DNA of 64,000 bases, from contig NZ_FOUR01000002.1 in the NCBI RefSeq assembly GCF_900114925.1, positions 124,001 through 188,000 on the forward strand, read 5' to 3'. The DNA is from Marinobacter pelagius. GTDB lineage: Bacteria > Pseudomonadota > Gammaproteobacteria > Pseudomonadales > Oleiphilaceae. The position numbers and the translations under genes are program-made. Below the pieces are notes generated by a model, which was not told the origin of the DNA, did not search any database, and saw nothing but the letters and a program-made list of their open reading frames with translations. This document shows positions 17,209-25,916 of this stretch, one piece after another; the stretch's first letter is position 1; every line of letters starts with the position of its first letter.

Positions 17209-18384
17209 TTACTCAACACCCGGCACCCTCACCCAACCTTCCATCAGAATCCGCGCACTGCGGCTCATGATGGCTTTCGTCGCGGTCCACTGACCATTCA
17301 CTTCCTTCGCCTCAGCGCCCACACGCAGAGTTCCGGAGGGGTGGCCGAAGGTTACGTGGGTGCGATCACCGCCGCCTGCGGCCAGATTGACCAGTGTGCC
17401 CGGGACTGCCGATGCAGTCGCAATCGCCACTGCTGCAGTACCCATCATGGCGTGATGGAGCTTGCCCATGGACAGGGCGCGTACCAGTACGTCGATATCA
17501 CTGGCGGTGATTTTCTTGCCGCTGGAAGCCACGTAGTCCACCGGTTTGGCGACGAAGGCCACCTTGGGGGTGTGCTGACGGTTGGCCGCCTCGCTCACGT
17601 CCTGGATCAGGCCCATCTTCACCGCGCCGTGGGCACGGATGGTTTCGAACATCTCCAGCGCCTTCGGATCGCTGTTGATATCGTCCTGCAGCTCGGTGCC
17701 CTTGTAGCCGATGTCTTCAGCGTTGATGAAGATGGTCGGGATGCCGGCGTTGATCATGGTGGCTTTCAGGGTGCCCACACCAGGCACGTCCAGGTCATCC
17801 ACCACATTGCCGGTGGGGAACATGGCGCCTTCGCCATCGGCCGGGTCCATGAATTCGATCTGGACTTCCGCCGCCGGGAAGGTGACGCCGTCCAGCTCGA
17901 AATCACCGGTTTCCTGTACTTCACCGTTGGTGATGGGTATGTGGGCAACGATGGTCTTTTTGATGTTGGCCTGCCAGATACGGACGGTGCAGATACCGTT
18001 CTCCGGGATCCGCTCTTTGGCCACGAAACCGCCGTTGATGGCAAACGCGCCTACGGCTGCAGTCAGGTTGCCGCAGTTGCCGCTCCAGTCCACGAACGGC
18101 TTGTCGATGGAGACCTGACCGAACAGGTAGTCTACATCGTGATCCGGCTGGGTGGGCGCGGCCAGGATGACGGTCTTGCTGGTGCTGGAGGTGGCGCCGC
18201 CCATACCGTCGGTCTGTTTCTGGTAGGGATCGGGACTGCCGATTACCCGCAGCAGCAGCTTGTCCCGGGCTTCACCGGGAACCTGGGCGGCTTCGGGCAG
18301 GTCCTGCAGGCGGAAGAACACGCCTTTGCTGGTGCCGCCACGCATGTAGGTGGCGGGGACTTTGATCTGGGGAGCATGGGTCAT
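17209..18384 (-). CDS. prpF: 2-methylaconitate cis-trans isomerase PrpF
   Basis: The 391-residue protein matches PrpF: PATYMRGGTSKGVFF at the start, GGATSSTSK, DWSGNCGNLTAAVG and GHPSGTL with the two-domain diaminopimelate-epimerase-like fold. It converts the AcnD product trans-2-methylaconitate to the cis isomer used by aconitase in the methylcitrate cycle. It is the last gene of the operon, 192 bases after acnD, and that spacer has three GGGGTC hairpins. Confidence 0.95.
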   Translation of the reverse strand: MTHAPQIKVPATYMRGGTSKGVFFRLQDLPEAAQVPGEARDKLLLRVIGSPDPYQKQTDGMGGATSSTSKTVILAAPTQPDHDVDYLFGQVSIDKPFVDWSGNCGNLTAAVGAFAINGGFVAKERIPENGICTVRIWQANIKKTIVAHIPITNGEVQETGDFELDGVTFPAAEVQIEFMDPADGEGAMFPTGNVVDDLDVPGVGTLKATMINAGIPTIFINAEDIGYKGTELQDDINSDPKALEMFETIRAHGAVKMGLIQDVSEAANRQHTPKVAFVAKPVDYVASSGKKITASDIDVLVRALSMGKLHHAMMGTAAVAIATASAVPGTLVNLAAGGGDRTHVTFGHPSGTLRVGAEAKEVNGQWTATKAIMSRSARILMEGWVRVPGVE

Positions 18385-18430
18385 GGTTTTGCTCTCTGTA
18401 TCCGTGAAGGTGGGGGCTGGTCATGAACAT

Positions 18431-18460
18431 GGGGTCAGAAGAACGCTTTCTTCTGACCCC
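18431..18460. repeat. GGGGTC-type hairpin repeat (acnD-prpF spacer, copy 1)
   Basis: Perfect 13-base arms GGGGTCAGAAGAA and TTCTTCTGACCCC with a 4-base loop. It belongs to a family present in every spacer of this operon and not seen elsewhere in the window. Confidence 0.9.
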
Positions 18461-18494
18461 TTTCTTGGGCGCTGAACTCGGAGTCTGTGAACCC

Positions 18495-18524
18495 GGGGTC
18501 AGATGAAAGCCTTCATCTGACCCC
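18495..18524. repeat. GGGGTC-type hairpin repeat (acnD-prpF spacer, copy 2)
   Basis: Arms GGGGTCAGATGAA and TTCATCTGACCCC with a 4-base loop; same design as copy 1 but with an ATGAA inner arm. Confidence 0.9.
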
Positions 18525-18536
18525 TATTTCAAAGTT

Positions 18537-18564
18537 GGGGTCTGACCCCTCGGGGTCAGACCCC
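18537..18564. repeat. GGGGTC-type hairpin repeat (acnD-prpF spacer, copy 3)
   Basis: GGGGTCTGACCCC and GGGGTCAGACCCC separated by 2 bases. Each half is itself nearly palindromic, so alternative foldings are possible. Confidence 0.9.
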
Positions 18565-18576
18565 GTGTTCACTCAC

Positions 18577-21174
18577 TCACGCCGCCCCTTCAGACTCCAG
18601 GAAGTCCTGGGCGAAGCGCTGCAGCACGCCACCGGCCTTGTAGATGGAGACCTCTTCCGCGGTATCCAGTCGGCAGATCACGGGCACGTGTTCGGTGCTG
18701 CCGTTCTTGCGGTGGATGACCAGGGTCAGCTCGGCGCGCGGGGCCGGGGTGCCTTCCACGTCGTAGGTTTCGGTGCCATCCAGGGCCAGTGTCTTGCGGG
18801 TGGTGCCTTCCTCGAACTGCAGAGGCATTACACCCATGCCCACCAGGTTGGTGCGGTGAATCCGCTCGAAACCTTCGGCCACGATCGCTTCCACGCCAGC
18901 CAGGGCAACGCCCTTGGCGGCCCAGTCACGGGAGGAACCCTGCCCGTAGTCGGCGCCAGCGATGATGATCAGTGGCTGCTTGCGTTCCATGTAGGTTTCG
19001 ATGGCTTCCCACATGCGCGTATCTTTGCCTTCCGGCTCGATCCGGGCCAGGGAGCCCTGCTTCACGTTGCCATTTTCATCCGTCACCATCTCGTTGAACA
19101 GTTTCGGGTTCGCGAAAGTGGCTCGCTGGGCGGTCAGGTGGTCACCACGGTGAGTCGCGTAGGAGTTGAAGTCCTCCTCCGGCAGGCCCATCTTCGCCAG
19201 GTATTCACCCGCTGCGCTGTTCGCCAGGATCGCGTTGGACGGCGACAGGTGGTCGGTAGTGATGTTGTCCGGCAGGATCGCCAGCGGGCGCATGCCCTTG
19301 AGGGACTTCTCACCAGCCAGGGCACCTTCCCAGTATGGCGGGCGGCGGATATAGGTGCTCTGCGGGCGCCACTCGTACAGCGGGCTGCTGGCAGCCTGGG
19401 CTTCCTTGGTGACGTCGAACATAGGAATGTAGGTCTGGCGGAACTGCTCCGGCTTGACCGACTGCTTCACGATGGCGTCGATTTCCTCGTCGCTCGGCCA
19501 GATGTCCTTCAGGGTGATGGGGTTGCCATCCTTGTCGTAACCCAAGGCATCCTTCTCGATGTCGAAACGGATGGTGCCGGCAATGGCGTAGGCAACCACC
19601 AGCGGCGGTGACGCCAGGAACGCCTGCTTGGCGTAAGGGTGAATCCGGCCATCAAAGTTACGGTTGCCGGACAGTACCGCAGTGGAATACAGGTCCCGAT
19701 CGATGATTTCCTGCTGGATCTTCGGATCCAGGGCCCCACTCATGCCGTTACAGGTGGTACAGGCAAAGGCCACCACGCCGAAACCGAGGTTTTCCAGCTC
19801 GGGCAGCAGGTGAGCGTCTTCCAGATACATTTTCACCGTCTTGGAACCCGGTGCCAGGGAGGTCTTCACCCAGGGCTTACGGGTCAGGCCCAGCTTGTTG
19901 GCGTTACGGGCAATCAGGCCGGCCGCCACCATGTTGCGCGGGTTGGAGGTGTTGGTACAGCTGGTGATGGCCGCGATGATGACCGCGCCATCCGGCATTT
20001 TGCCCTCTTCCAGTTCCCAGTCGCCGGCGATGCCGCGCTTGGCCAGCTCGGAAGTCGGCAGGTGCGCGTGCGGGTTGGACGGGCCAGCCAGGGTGCGGGT
20101 GACCTTGGACAGGTCGAACTTCAGCACCCGCTCATACTCTGCATTCTTCAGGCTGTCGGCCCACAGACCGGTTTCCCTGGCGTATTTCTCCACCAGGGCA
20201 ATCTGGTCGTCTTCGCGGCCGGTCAGCTTCAGGTAGTCGATGGTCTGGCCGTCAATGTAAAACATGGCGGCGGTGGCGCCGTATTCCGGCGTCATGTTAG
20301 AGATGGTGGCGCGATCACCCACGGTCAGGCTGTCGGCGCCCTCGCCGTAGAATTCCAGGTAAGCGCCAACCACCCGCTCCTTGCGCAGGAACTCGGTCAG
20401 GGCCAGCACCATGTCGGTACTGGTAATGCCAGGCTGGAGCTTGCCCGCGAGTTCGACACCCACGATGTCCGGCAGGCGCATCATGGAAGCGCGGCCGAGC
20501 ATGACGCTTTCGGCTTCCAGGCCGCCCACGCCAACGGAGATTACCCCCAGGGCATCAACCATCGGGGTGTGGCTGTCGGTACCGACACAGGTATCCGGGA
20601 ACGCAACACCATCACGTGCCTGAACCACCGGAGACATCTTCTCCAGGTTGATCTGGTGCATGATGCCGTTGCCCGGCGGGATCACGTCCACGTTCTTGAA
20701 CGCGGTCTTGGTCCAGTTGATGAAGTGGAAACGGTCGTCGTTGCGGCGGTCTTCGATCTGACGGTTCTTCTCGAAGGCATCCTTCTCGAAACCGGCGTGC
20801 TCAACGGCCAGGGAGTGGTCCACGATCAGCTGGGTGGGAACCACCGGGTTGACCTTGGCGGGATCCCCGCCCTTCTCGGCGATGGCATCACGCAGACCGG
20901 CCAGGTCCACCAGGGCGGTCTGGCCCAGGATGTCATGGCACACCACGCGGGCGGGATACCACGGGAAGTCCAGGTCCCGCTTGCGCTCGATCAGCTGCTT
21001 CAGGGAGTCGGTCAGCACCGCCGGATCGCAGCGGCGAACCAGCTGCTCGGCCAGGATGCGGGAGGTGTACGGGAGTTTGTCATAGGCGCCGGGCTGGATG
21101 TCTTCGACCGCCTGGCGGGTGTCGAAGTAGTCCAGATCGGAGCCCGGAAGTTGTTTGCGGTATTCAGTGTTCAT
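18577..21174 (-). CDS. acnD: Fe/S-dependent 2-methylisocitrate/2-methylcitrate dehydratase AcnD
   Basis: The 865-residue protein is an aconitase-superfamily enzyme of the AcnD type, with cluster-binding cysteines in ITSCTNTSNP (near 410) and CTTCNGMSG (near 478), substrate region DSHTPMVDALGV, and the swivel domain with ADYGQGSSRDWAAKG (near 755). AcnD dehydrates 2-methylcitrate to the trans isomer handled by PrpF. The length fits the family. It is in operon order GntR-prpB-prpC-acnD-prpF. Large antisense frames over the gene are composition shadows. Confidence 0.95.
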   Translation of the reverse strand: MNTEYRKQLPGSDLDYFDTRQAVEDIQPGAYDKLPYTSRILAEQLVRRCDPAVLTDSLKQLIERKRDLDFPWYPARVVCHDILGQTALVDLAGLRDAIAEKGGDPAKVNPVVPTQLIVDHSLAVEHAGFEKDAFEKNRQIEDRRNDDRFHFINWTKTAFKNVDVIPPGNGIMHQINLEKMSPVVQARDGVAFPDTCVGTDSHTPMVDALGVISVGVGGLEAESVMLGRASMMRLPDIVGVELAGKLQPGITSTDMVLALTEFLRKERVVGAYLEFYGEGADSLTVGDRATISNMTPEYGATAAMFYIDGQTIDYLKLTGREDDQIALVEKYARETGLWADSLKNAEYERVLKFDLSKVTRTLAGPSNPHAHLPTSELAKRGIAGDWELEEGKMPDGAVIIAAITSCTNTSNPRNMVAAGLIARNANKLGLTRKPWVKTSLAPGSKTVKMYLEDAHLLPELENLGFGVVAFACTTCNGMSGALDPKIQQEIIDRDLYSTAVLSGNRNFDGRIHPYAKQAFLASPPLVVAYAIAGTIRFDIEKDALGYDKDGNPITLKDIWPSDEEIDAIVKQSVKPEQFRQTYIPMFDVTKEAQAASSPLYEWRPQSTYIRRPPYWEGALAGEKSLKGMRPLAILPDNITTDHLSPSNAILANSAAGEYLAKMGLPEEDFNSYATHRGDHLTAQRATFANPKLFNEMVTDENGNVKQGSLARIEPEGKDTRMWEAIETYMERKQPLIIIAGADYGQGSSRDWAAKGVALAGVEAIVAEGFERIHRTNLVGMGVMPLQFEEGTTRKTLALDGTETYDVEGTPAPRAELTLVIHRKNGSTEHVPVICRLDTAEEVSIYKAGGVLQRFAQDFLESEGAA

Positions 21175-21200
21175 GGTCGGCGGCTCAAATTTGTGAAGGT

Positions 21201-21231
21201 GGGGTCTGACCCCGTTCGGGGGTCAGACCCC
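21201..21231. repeat. GGGGTC-type hairpin repeat (prpC-acnD spacer, copy 1)
   Basis: GGGGTCTGACCCC, a short GTTCG centre and GGGGTCAGACCCC. The copy lies 27 bases upstream of the acnD start, so it sits next to its ribosome site. Confidence 0.9.
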
Positions 21232-21264
21232 TTAACCAGAATATTGGTGCTGGGGTCTGAAGTC

Positions 21265-21294
21265 GGGGTCTGACCCCGAATGGGGTCAGACCCC
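21265..21294. repeat. GGGGTC-type hairpin repeat (prpC-acnD spacer, copy 2)
   Basis: GGGGTCTGACCCC, GAAT and GGGGTCAGACCCC, with a partial extra unit GGGGTCTGAAG at 21252. It starts 11 bases after the prpC stop. Confidence 0.9.
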
Positions 21295-21305
21295 ATTTTC
21301 ACCTC

Positions 21306-22439
21306 TTAATCGCGCTGATCAATCGGCAGCCACTCAGCATGCTCCGGACCGGTGTAGTCCGCGCTCGGGCGAATGATCCGGTTGTTGGCGCGCTGCTCTT
21401 TCACGTGAGCGGTCCAGCCGGACACCCGGGACATCACGAAGATCGGGGTGAACAGTTCAGTCGGGATGCCCATGAAGTGATAGGCGGAGGCGTGGAAGAA
21501 GTCGGCGTTACAGAACAGCTTCTTCTCGCGCCACATGACTTCCTCGCAGCGGACGGAAACCGGGTACAGCACGGTGTCGCCCACTTCCTCGGCCAGCTTC
21601 TCGGACCACTTCTTGATGATGGCGTTGCGCGGATCGGATTCGCTGTAGACCGCGTGGCCGAAGCCCATGATCTTTTCCTTGCGCTCCAGCATGCCCATCA
21701 GGCCCTTCTCTGCCTCGTCCGGAGTCTGGAACTTCTGGATCAGTGCCATGGCCGCCTCGTTGGCACCACCGTGCAGCGGGCCACGCAGGGAACCGATGGC
21801 ACCGGTCACGCAGCTGTGGATGTCGGACAGCGTTGACGCACAGACGCGGGCGGTGAAGGTGGAGGCGTTGAACTCGTGCTCCGCATACAGGATCAGGGAG
21901 ACATTCATCACGCGCTCATGCAGCTCGCTCGGCTTCTTGCCGTGCAGCAACTCCAGGAAGACACCACCGATGGAGTCACTTTCGGTGTTGGCGGTCTCGA
22001 TGCGGACGCCTTCGTGAACGAAGCGGTACCAGTAGGTGATGATGGCCGGGAACACCGCCAGCATGCGGTCGATCTTGTCGTCCTGCTCGCTGAAGTCCTG
22101 CTCGGTCTCCAGGTTACCCAGCATGGAACAGCCGGTACGCATCACGTCCATCGGGTGTGCGTCCTTGGGGATCTGCTCGAGTACGGTTTTCAGCGCTTCA
22201 GGCAATTCGCGCAGGCTCACGAGCTTCTTCTTGTAGGCATCCAGCTCCTGCTGGTTCGGCAGCTTGCCGCGCAGCAGCAGGTAGGCCACTTCCTCGAACT
22301 GGGCGTTGTTGGCCAGATCGGTAATGTCGTAACCACGGTAGGTCAGGCCGGTACCGGACTTGCCTACGGTACACAGGGCAGTTTCACCGGCAACCTGGCC
22401 ACGCAGGCCGGCGCCACCGAGTTTCTTTGCTTCAGCCAT
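21306..22439 (-). CDS. prpC: 2-methylcitrate synthase PrpC
   Basis: The 377-residue protein is a short type II-like citrate synthase homologue: GLTYRGYDITDLA near the start, a LHGGANEAAM loop with an active-site histidine, GFGHAVY with the second histidine and SRVSGWTAHVKEQ near the end. It condenses propionyl-CoA with oxaloacetate. Assignment as PrpC rather than GltA rests on the length and on its place between prpB and acnD. Confidence 0.95.
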   Translation of the reverse strand: MAEAKKLGGAGLRGQVAGETALCTVGKSGTGLTYRGYDITDLANNAQFEEVAYLLLRGKLPNQQELDAYKKKLVSLRELPEALKTVLEQIPKDAHPMDVMRTGCSMLGNLETEQDFSEQDDKIDRMLAVFPAIITYWYRFVHEGVRIETANTESDSIGGVFLELLHGKKPSELHERVMNVSLILYAEHEFNASTFTARVCASTLSDIHSCVTGAIGSLRGPLHGGANEAAMALIQKFQTPDEAEKGLMGMLERKEKIMGFGHAVYSESDPRNAIIKKWSEKLAEEVGDTVLYPVSVRCEEVMWREKKLFCNADFFHASAYHFMGIPTELFTPIFVMSRVSGWTAHVKEQRANNRIIRPSADYTGPEHAEWLPIDQRD

Positions 22440-22475
22440 TGTTGTTCTCCCTCGTTCTCATCTTGATCTTGAAGA

Positions 22476-22505
22476 TGGGGTCAGATGAAGGCTTTCATCA
22501 GACCC
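22476..22505. repeat. GGGGTC-type hairpin repeat (prpB-prpC spacer)
   Basis: GGGGTCAGATGAA, GGCT and TTCATCAGACCCC: same design as the others with one mismatched pair. Confidence 0.88.
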
Positions 22506-22530
22506 CGAGTTCATGACCCCGACTTCGTCT

Positions 22531-23418
22531 TCAGCCCTTGGTCTGTTTAAACAGCTGGTCCAGCTTCTGCTCGAAGTCGTGGTAGTTCAGGAAATCGTAC
22601 AGTTCCATCCGGGTCTGCATCAGGTCAACCACGTCTTTCTGGTCGCCCTTCTCCAGAATGTTCTGGTAAACGGTCAGGGCGGCCTTGTTCATGGCGCGGA
22701 AGGCGCTGAGCGGGTACAGGACCATGCCGGCACCAGCGTCAGCCAGCTCTTTCTTGTTGTAGAGCGGGGTTGCGCCGAATTCGGTGATGTTGGCCAGGAT
22801 GGGCACATCCAGCGCCTCGGCGAAGGCCTTGTAGTCGTCCAGCTCGTGTACCGCTTCGGCGAAAATGCCGTCGGCACCGGCTTCGATGCAGGCCTTGGCG
22901 CGATCGATCGCCGCTTCCAGACCTTCCTTCTGGAAGGCATCGGTACGGGCCATGATGAAGAAATCGTCGTCCTGGCGCGCGTCAACGGCGGCCTTGATGC
23001 GGTCGACCATTTCTTCCTTGGACACGATTTCCTTGTTCGGGCGGTGGCCACAGCGTTTCTGGGCAACCTGGTCCTCAATATGGACCGCGGCGGCCCCGGC
23101 ACGTTCCATCTCGCGGATGGTGCGGGCGATGTTGAACGCACCCCCCCAACCGGTGTCGATATCCACCAGCAGCGGCAGCTCGGTGGCGGCGGTAATCCGG
23201 CGCACATCCTCGACCACGTCATTCATGGTGGTCATGCCCAGGTCCGGCAGACCATAGGAAGCGTTAGCCACACCACCACCGGACAGGTAGATGGCCTGGT
23301 GGCCGACTTTCTCCGCCATCATCGCGGCGTAGGCATTGATGGTACCCACAATCTGCAGGGGCTGGTTGTCTTTCAGGGCCTTGCGGAAGCGGGCTCCCGG
23401 GGAGAGTTTGTTGGACAT
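22531..23418 (-). CDS. prpB: 2-methylisocitrate lyase PrpB
   Basis: The 295-residue protein belongs to the isocitrate-lyase/PEP-mutase fold. The catalytic loop reads RCGHRPNKE (near 122), with [15 protein letters not shown] (near 84) and ARTDA (near 158). It splits 2-methylisocitrate into pyruvate and succinate, the last step of the cycle. It follows the regulator gene by 80 bases. Confidence 0.95.
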   Translation of the reverse strand: MSNKLSPGARFRKALKDNQPLQIVGTINAYAAMMAEKVGHQAIYLSGGGVANASYGLPDLGMTTMNDVVEDVRRITAATELPLLVDIDTGWGGAFNIARTIREMERAGAAAVHIEDQVAQKRCGHRPNKEIVSKEEMVDRIKAAVDARQDDDFFIMARTDAFQKEGLEAAIDRAKACIEAGADGIFAEAVHELDDYKAFAEALDVPILANITEFGATPLYNKKELADAGAGMVLYPLSAFRAMNKAALTVYQNILEKGDQKDVVDLMQTRMELYDFLNYHDFEQKLDQLFKQTKG

Positions 23419-23467
23419 GGTGTTGGCCTCGTCTGGTTCACAAATTTTCTGTTGGGTTCGTGAAGGT

Positions 23468-23497
23468 GGGGTCTGACCCCGTTCGGGGTCAGACCCC
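23468..23497. repeat. GGGGTC-type hairpin repeat (regulator-prpB spacer)
   Basis: GGGGTCTGACCCC, GTTC and GGGGTCAGACCCC, ending one base before the stop of the GntR gene (on the minus strand it begins right after that stop). Confidence 0.9.
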
Positions 23498-23498
23498 T

Positions 23499-24179
23499 TT
23501 AAATCGTCAGGACGCCTTCCTCGATCTTCTTCTCGATGTTTATGCGAGCAGCATTAATGTGTCGTTTCATCAGGAATTCGGCGAGCTCTCCATCCCTCTG
23601 GGCGATGGCCTCGACGATACGGCGGTGTTCGCGGAGCGCCAGGTGCGGGCGCCCGGCGGAAGTGCTCAGTCGGTACCGGTACATCCGGACCATGTAGTAA
23701 AGGTCACCCAGCAGCATCTGGGCAAGCTTGGCGTTGCGGCTGCCGGTAGCAATTCTGTGGTGAAAATCGTAATCCCCTTCGGCCTGGTAATAGGCCTGGC
23801 CCTGGGCTTGCTCGATCATCTTCTCGTGGCTGTCCAGGGTCGCCTGCAGTTCGGCGATTTCCTCGTCGGTCATCCGTTCGGCAGCCTGGCGAGCCGCGAG
23901 CCCCTCCATTACCTCACGAATACGGTACAGCTCCAGCAATTCGGCGGCACTGACCGAAACCACCTTCACGCCCGCATGGGGGCGACGTACCAGAAGGCCG
24001 CGGGATTCCAGGCGGCCAAGGGCTTCCCGCAACGGCCCACGGGTCAGATTGAACCGGGAACAGAGCTCGACTTCACCGATCTTCTCGCCGGGAGCAAGCT
24101 CGCCCGTGACGATGGCCGTTTGTAAACAATCAAACGCTTCGTCGGCTCGGGTCTGGGATTGGAGAGTAGCTTCAGCCAT
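23499..24179 (-). CDS. GntR-family (FCD/FadR subfamily) regulator of the prp operon
   Basis: The 226-residue protein has an N-terminal winged helix ([33 protein letters not shown], about 32-65, shown by its typical spacing) and a C-terminal all-helical FCD ligand domain with the metal-binding histidines expected in YDFHHRIA and EHRRIVEAI. It is the first gene before prpB in the same orientation, as in Pseudomonas-type prp loci, and probably senses a methylcitrate-cycle intermediate and represses the operon. Three TTGT-2-ACA(A/T) sites lie upstream. Confidence 0.9.
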   Translation of the reverse strand: MAEATLQSQTRADEAFDCLQTAIVTGELAPGEKIGEVELCSRFNLTRGPLREALGRLESRGLLVRRPHAGVKVVSVSAAELLELYRIREVMEGLAARQAAERMTDEEIAELQATLDSHEKMIEQAQGQAYYQAEGDYDFHHRIATGSRNAKLAQMLLGDLYYMVRMYRYRLSTSAGRPHLALREHRRIVEAIAQRDGELAEFLMKRHINAARINIEKKIEEGVLTI

Positions 24180-24182
24180 GGC

Positions 24183-24276
24183 TTGTCAACAATAGTTACT
24201 GGAATGAGCACAAATTTACGCCCAGATCCATTTATTGTCAACAAAATACCCGAGACCGAAGCTCGATTGTTAACAT
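24183..24276 (-). promoter_or_regulatory. Three GntR-type operator copies upstream of the prp regulator
   Basis: The 10-base element TTGTCAACAA occurs at 24183-24192 and 24235-24244, and TTGTTAACAT at 24267-24276. TTGT/ACAA arms are typical of FCD GntR proteins. The first copy occupies the place where a Shine-Dalgarno sequence would be expected (4 bases before the ATG), so binding there would block both promoter clearance and, in RNA, alter initiation. I infer autoregulation. Confidence 0.65.
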
Positions 24277-24287
24277 ATCCATGAATT

Positions 24288-25874
24288 CTAATAAAGTTTC
24301 CGGTCTCCAGGGGCAGGCGGGAAATACTGGTAAAACCAGGTTTCGGTGATAGGCTCGCCCTTCAGGCTCAGATATAGCCGCACCTCGATCGGATCCTCGG
24401 ATTCATCCGGCACCAGATCAAACATGGCCCGATAACCGTCGATTGCTGACAAGGGCCGTGCCGAGGTGATCTCCACCCTGCCCCGGCTGACAGAGATTTC
24501 CGGAATGACCTCGGCTTCCTCCGCCAGCATCCGCAGCGGGCCACCGGCAAAATCGACCACAAATCGCCAGGAGAAATACTTCCGCTCCTGCCCGACCACG
24601 CCGCCCAGGCCGGTCCGGGTTGCTGCGACCGAAGCAAGTTCGTAGGGCCGAACCGGTGCCTGCTCCCCCCAATGAAGCCGGTAGGAAAACAGATATTCCC
24701 GACCCGCCTCCAGAGGCCGCTCGGGGTGCCAGAAGGCCACGATGTTGTCGAAGGTTTCATCGACGGTGGGAATCTCCACCAGGTCAATGCTGCCTTTACC
24801 CCAGCTCTCCCGGGGTTCGACCCAGACACTGGGCCTGCGATCGTAAAACACCCCATCGTCCTGGTAGTGGTCGAAGTTCCGATCGCGCTGGAGCAAGCCA
24901 AAGCCCCGGGGGTCCTGATCGGCGAAACTGCTGAACCCCAGCCGCCGGGGATTCCTCAACGGGCGCCATAGCCACTCTCCGGCTCCGGTCAGCATGGCCA
25001 GACCGTCAGAGTCATGAATCTCCGGCCGCCAGTCGTAGTCCATCCGCTTACTGTTCTCGCCGACCTGGTACATGCTGGTCAAAGGCGCTATCCCGACCCG
25101 GTCCATCTGTTTGCGGGGGTACAACGCAACATCCACATCCATGACCAGGTTACGCCCCGGGTCGATCGTGAAGGCATAGGCTCCTGTCGTACTCGGCGAA
25201 TCCAGCAGCGCCCACACCCTCAGCACCCGTTGACCTTCGGCCGGCCGCTCCAGCCAGAAAGCGGTGAACCTCGGGAATTCCTCTTCTTTACCAGTCCCCG
25301 TGTCGATGGCCAGGCCCCGGGCCGAGATGCCGTACTGCATTTCCGCACCGACTGCCCGGAAATAGCTCGCACCAAGGAAGGAGGCCACATCCAGCTGGAA
25401 ATTCGTATGGTAGTGAACACGGAAGCCGGCGAATCCCAGGTCCGGGGGAAGATCCCCGAGCGGCCGTTCGCCTTCATAGTCAAAGTAATCCGGGTTGTAG
25501 GCCAGCTCCCTGGCCTTGCCGTCCCGCACTTCATGGATGCTGACCGGCGCCAGGAAAAACAGGCCCAGGTGAAATAACTGGACCTGGAAGGAAGACTCCG
25601 TCCCATTCCACAAGGCATGGTCTTCCCGGAACCGGATCGCCTGATAGTCATCCCAGGAGAGGTTCTTCAGAACGTCGGGGATCTCCCCTTCGTGATCCTG
25701 GTAGGGTTGATTGGCCAGATTTCGTGCCTGCCCCTTGAGCCAGGCATAGCTGAACGGTGTTCCTTCAGCCCCGCCGGATACGCCCGCCTCCTCGGACGCC
25801 GCGAACACCAGCGGCGGCAGGCTGTAGCTTCCCGCAGTTGCCAGCAACACCTTGAGCAAGGTTCTCCTGTCCAC
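24288..25874 (-). CDS. opgD: Glucan biosynthesis protein OpgD (periplasmic)
   Basis: The 528-residue protein belongs to the OpgG/OpgD family, with NLSWDDYQAIRFR, GFAGFRVHYH, FLGASYFRA, GLAIDTGTG and FWLERP blocks. Its N-terminus MDRRTLLKVLLATAG is a twin-arginine signal, which marks OpgD as opposed to Sec-exported OpgG. OpgD shapes the branching or length of osmoregulated periplasmic glucans. The start is GTG 25874 preceded by GGGAGGAG. It is the last gene of opgG-orf89-opgH-opgD, 42 bases after opgH. Confidence 0.9.
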   Translation of the reverse strand: MDRRTLLKVLLATAGSYSLPPLVFAASEEAGVSGGAEGTPFSYAWLKGQARNLANQPYQDHEGEIPDVLKNLSWDDYQAIRFREDHALWNGTESSFQVQLFHLGLFFLAPVSIHEVRDGKARELAYNPDYFDYEGERPLGDLPPDLGFAGFRVHYHTNFQLDVASFLGASYFRAVGAEMQYGISARGLAIDTGTGKEEEFPRFTAFWLERPAEGQRVLRVWALLDSPSTTGAYAFTIDPGRNLVMDVDVALYPRKQMDRVGIAPLTSMYQVGENSKRMDYDWRPEIHDSDGLAMLTGAGEWLWRPLRNPRRLGFSSFADQDPRGFGLLQRDRNFDHYQDDGVFYDRRPSVWVEPRESWGKGSIDLVEIPTVDETFDNIVAFWHPERPLEAGREYLFSYRLHWGEQAPVRPYELASVAATRTGLGGVVGQERKYFSWRFVVDFAGGPLRMLAEEAEVIPEISVSRGRVEITSARPLSAIDGYRAMFDLVPDESEDPIEVRLYLSLKGEPITETWFYQYFPPAPGDRKLY

Positions 25875-25916
25875 AACATTCTCCTCCCGTGCGATTGAAG
25901 AGTTTTACGCCAGAGT

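Noticed and set aside
19639..21273. 544-codon plus-strand open frame opposite acnD
   Set aside because: It runs antisense to a clear aconitase-family gene with conserved cluster motifs; long antisense frames are expected at this base composition and the product has no signal or motif.
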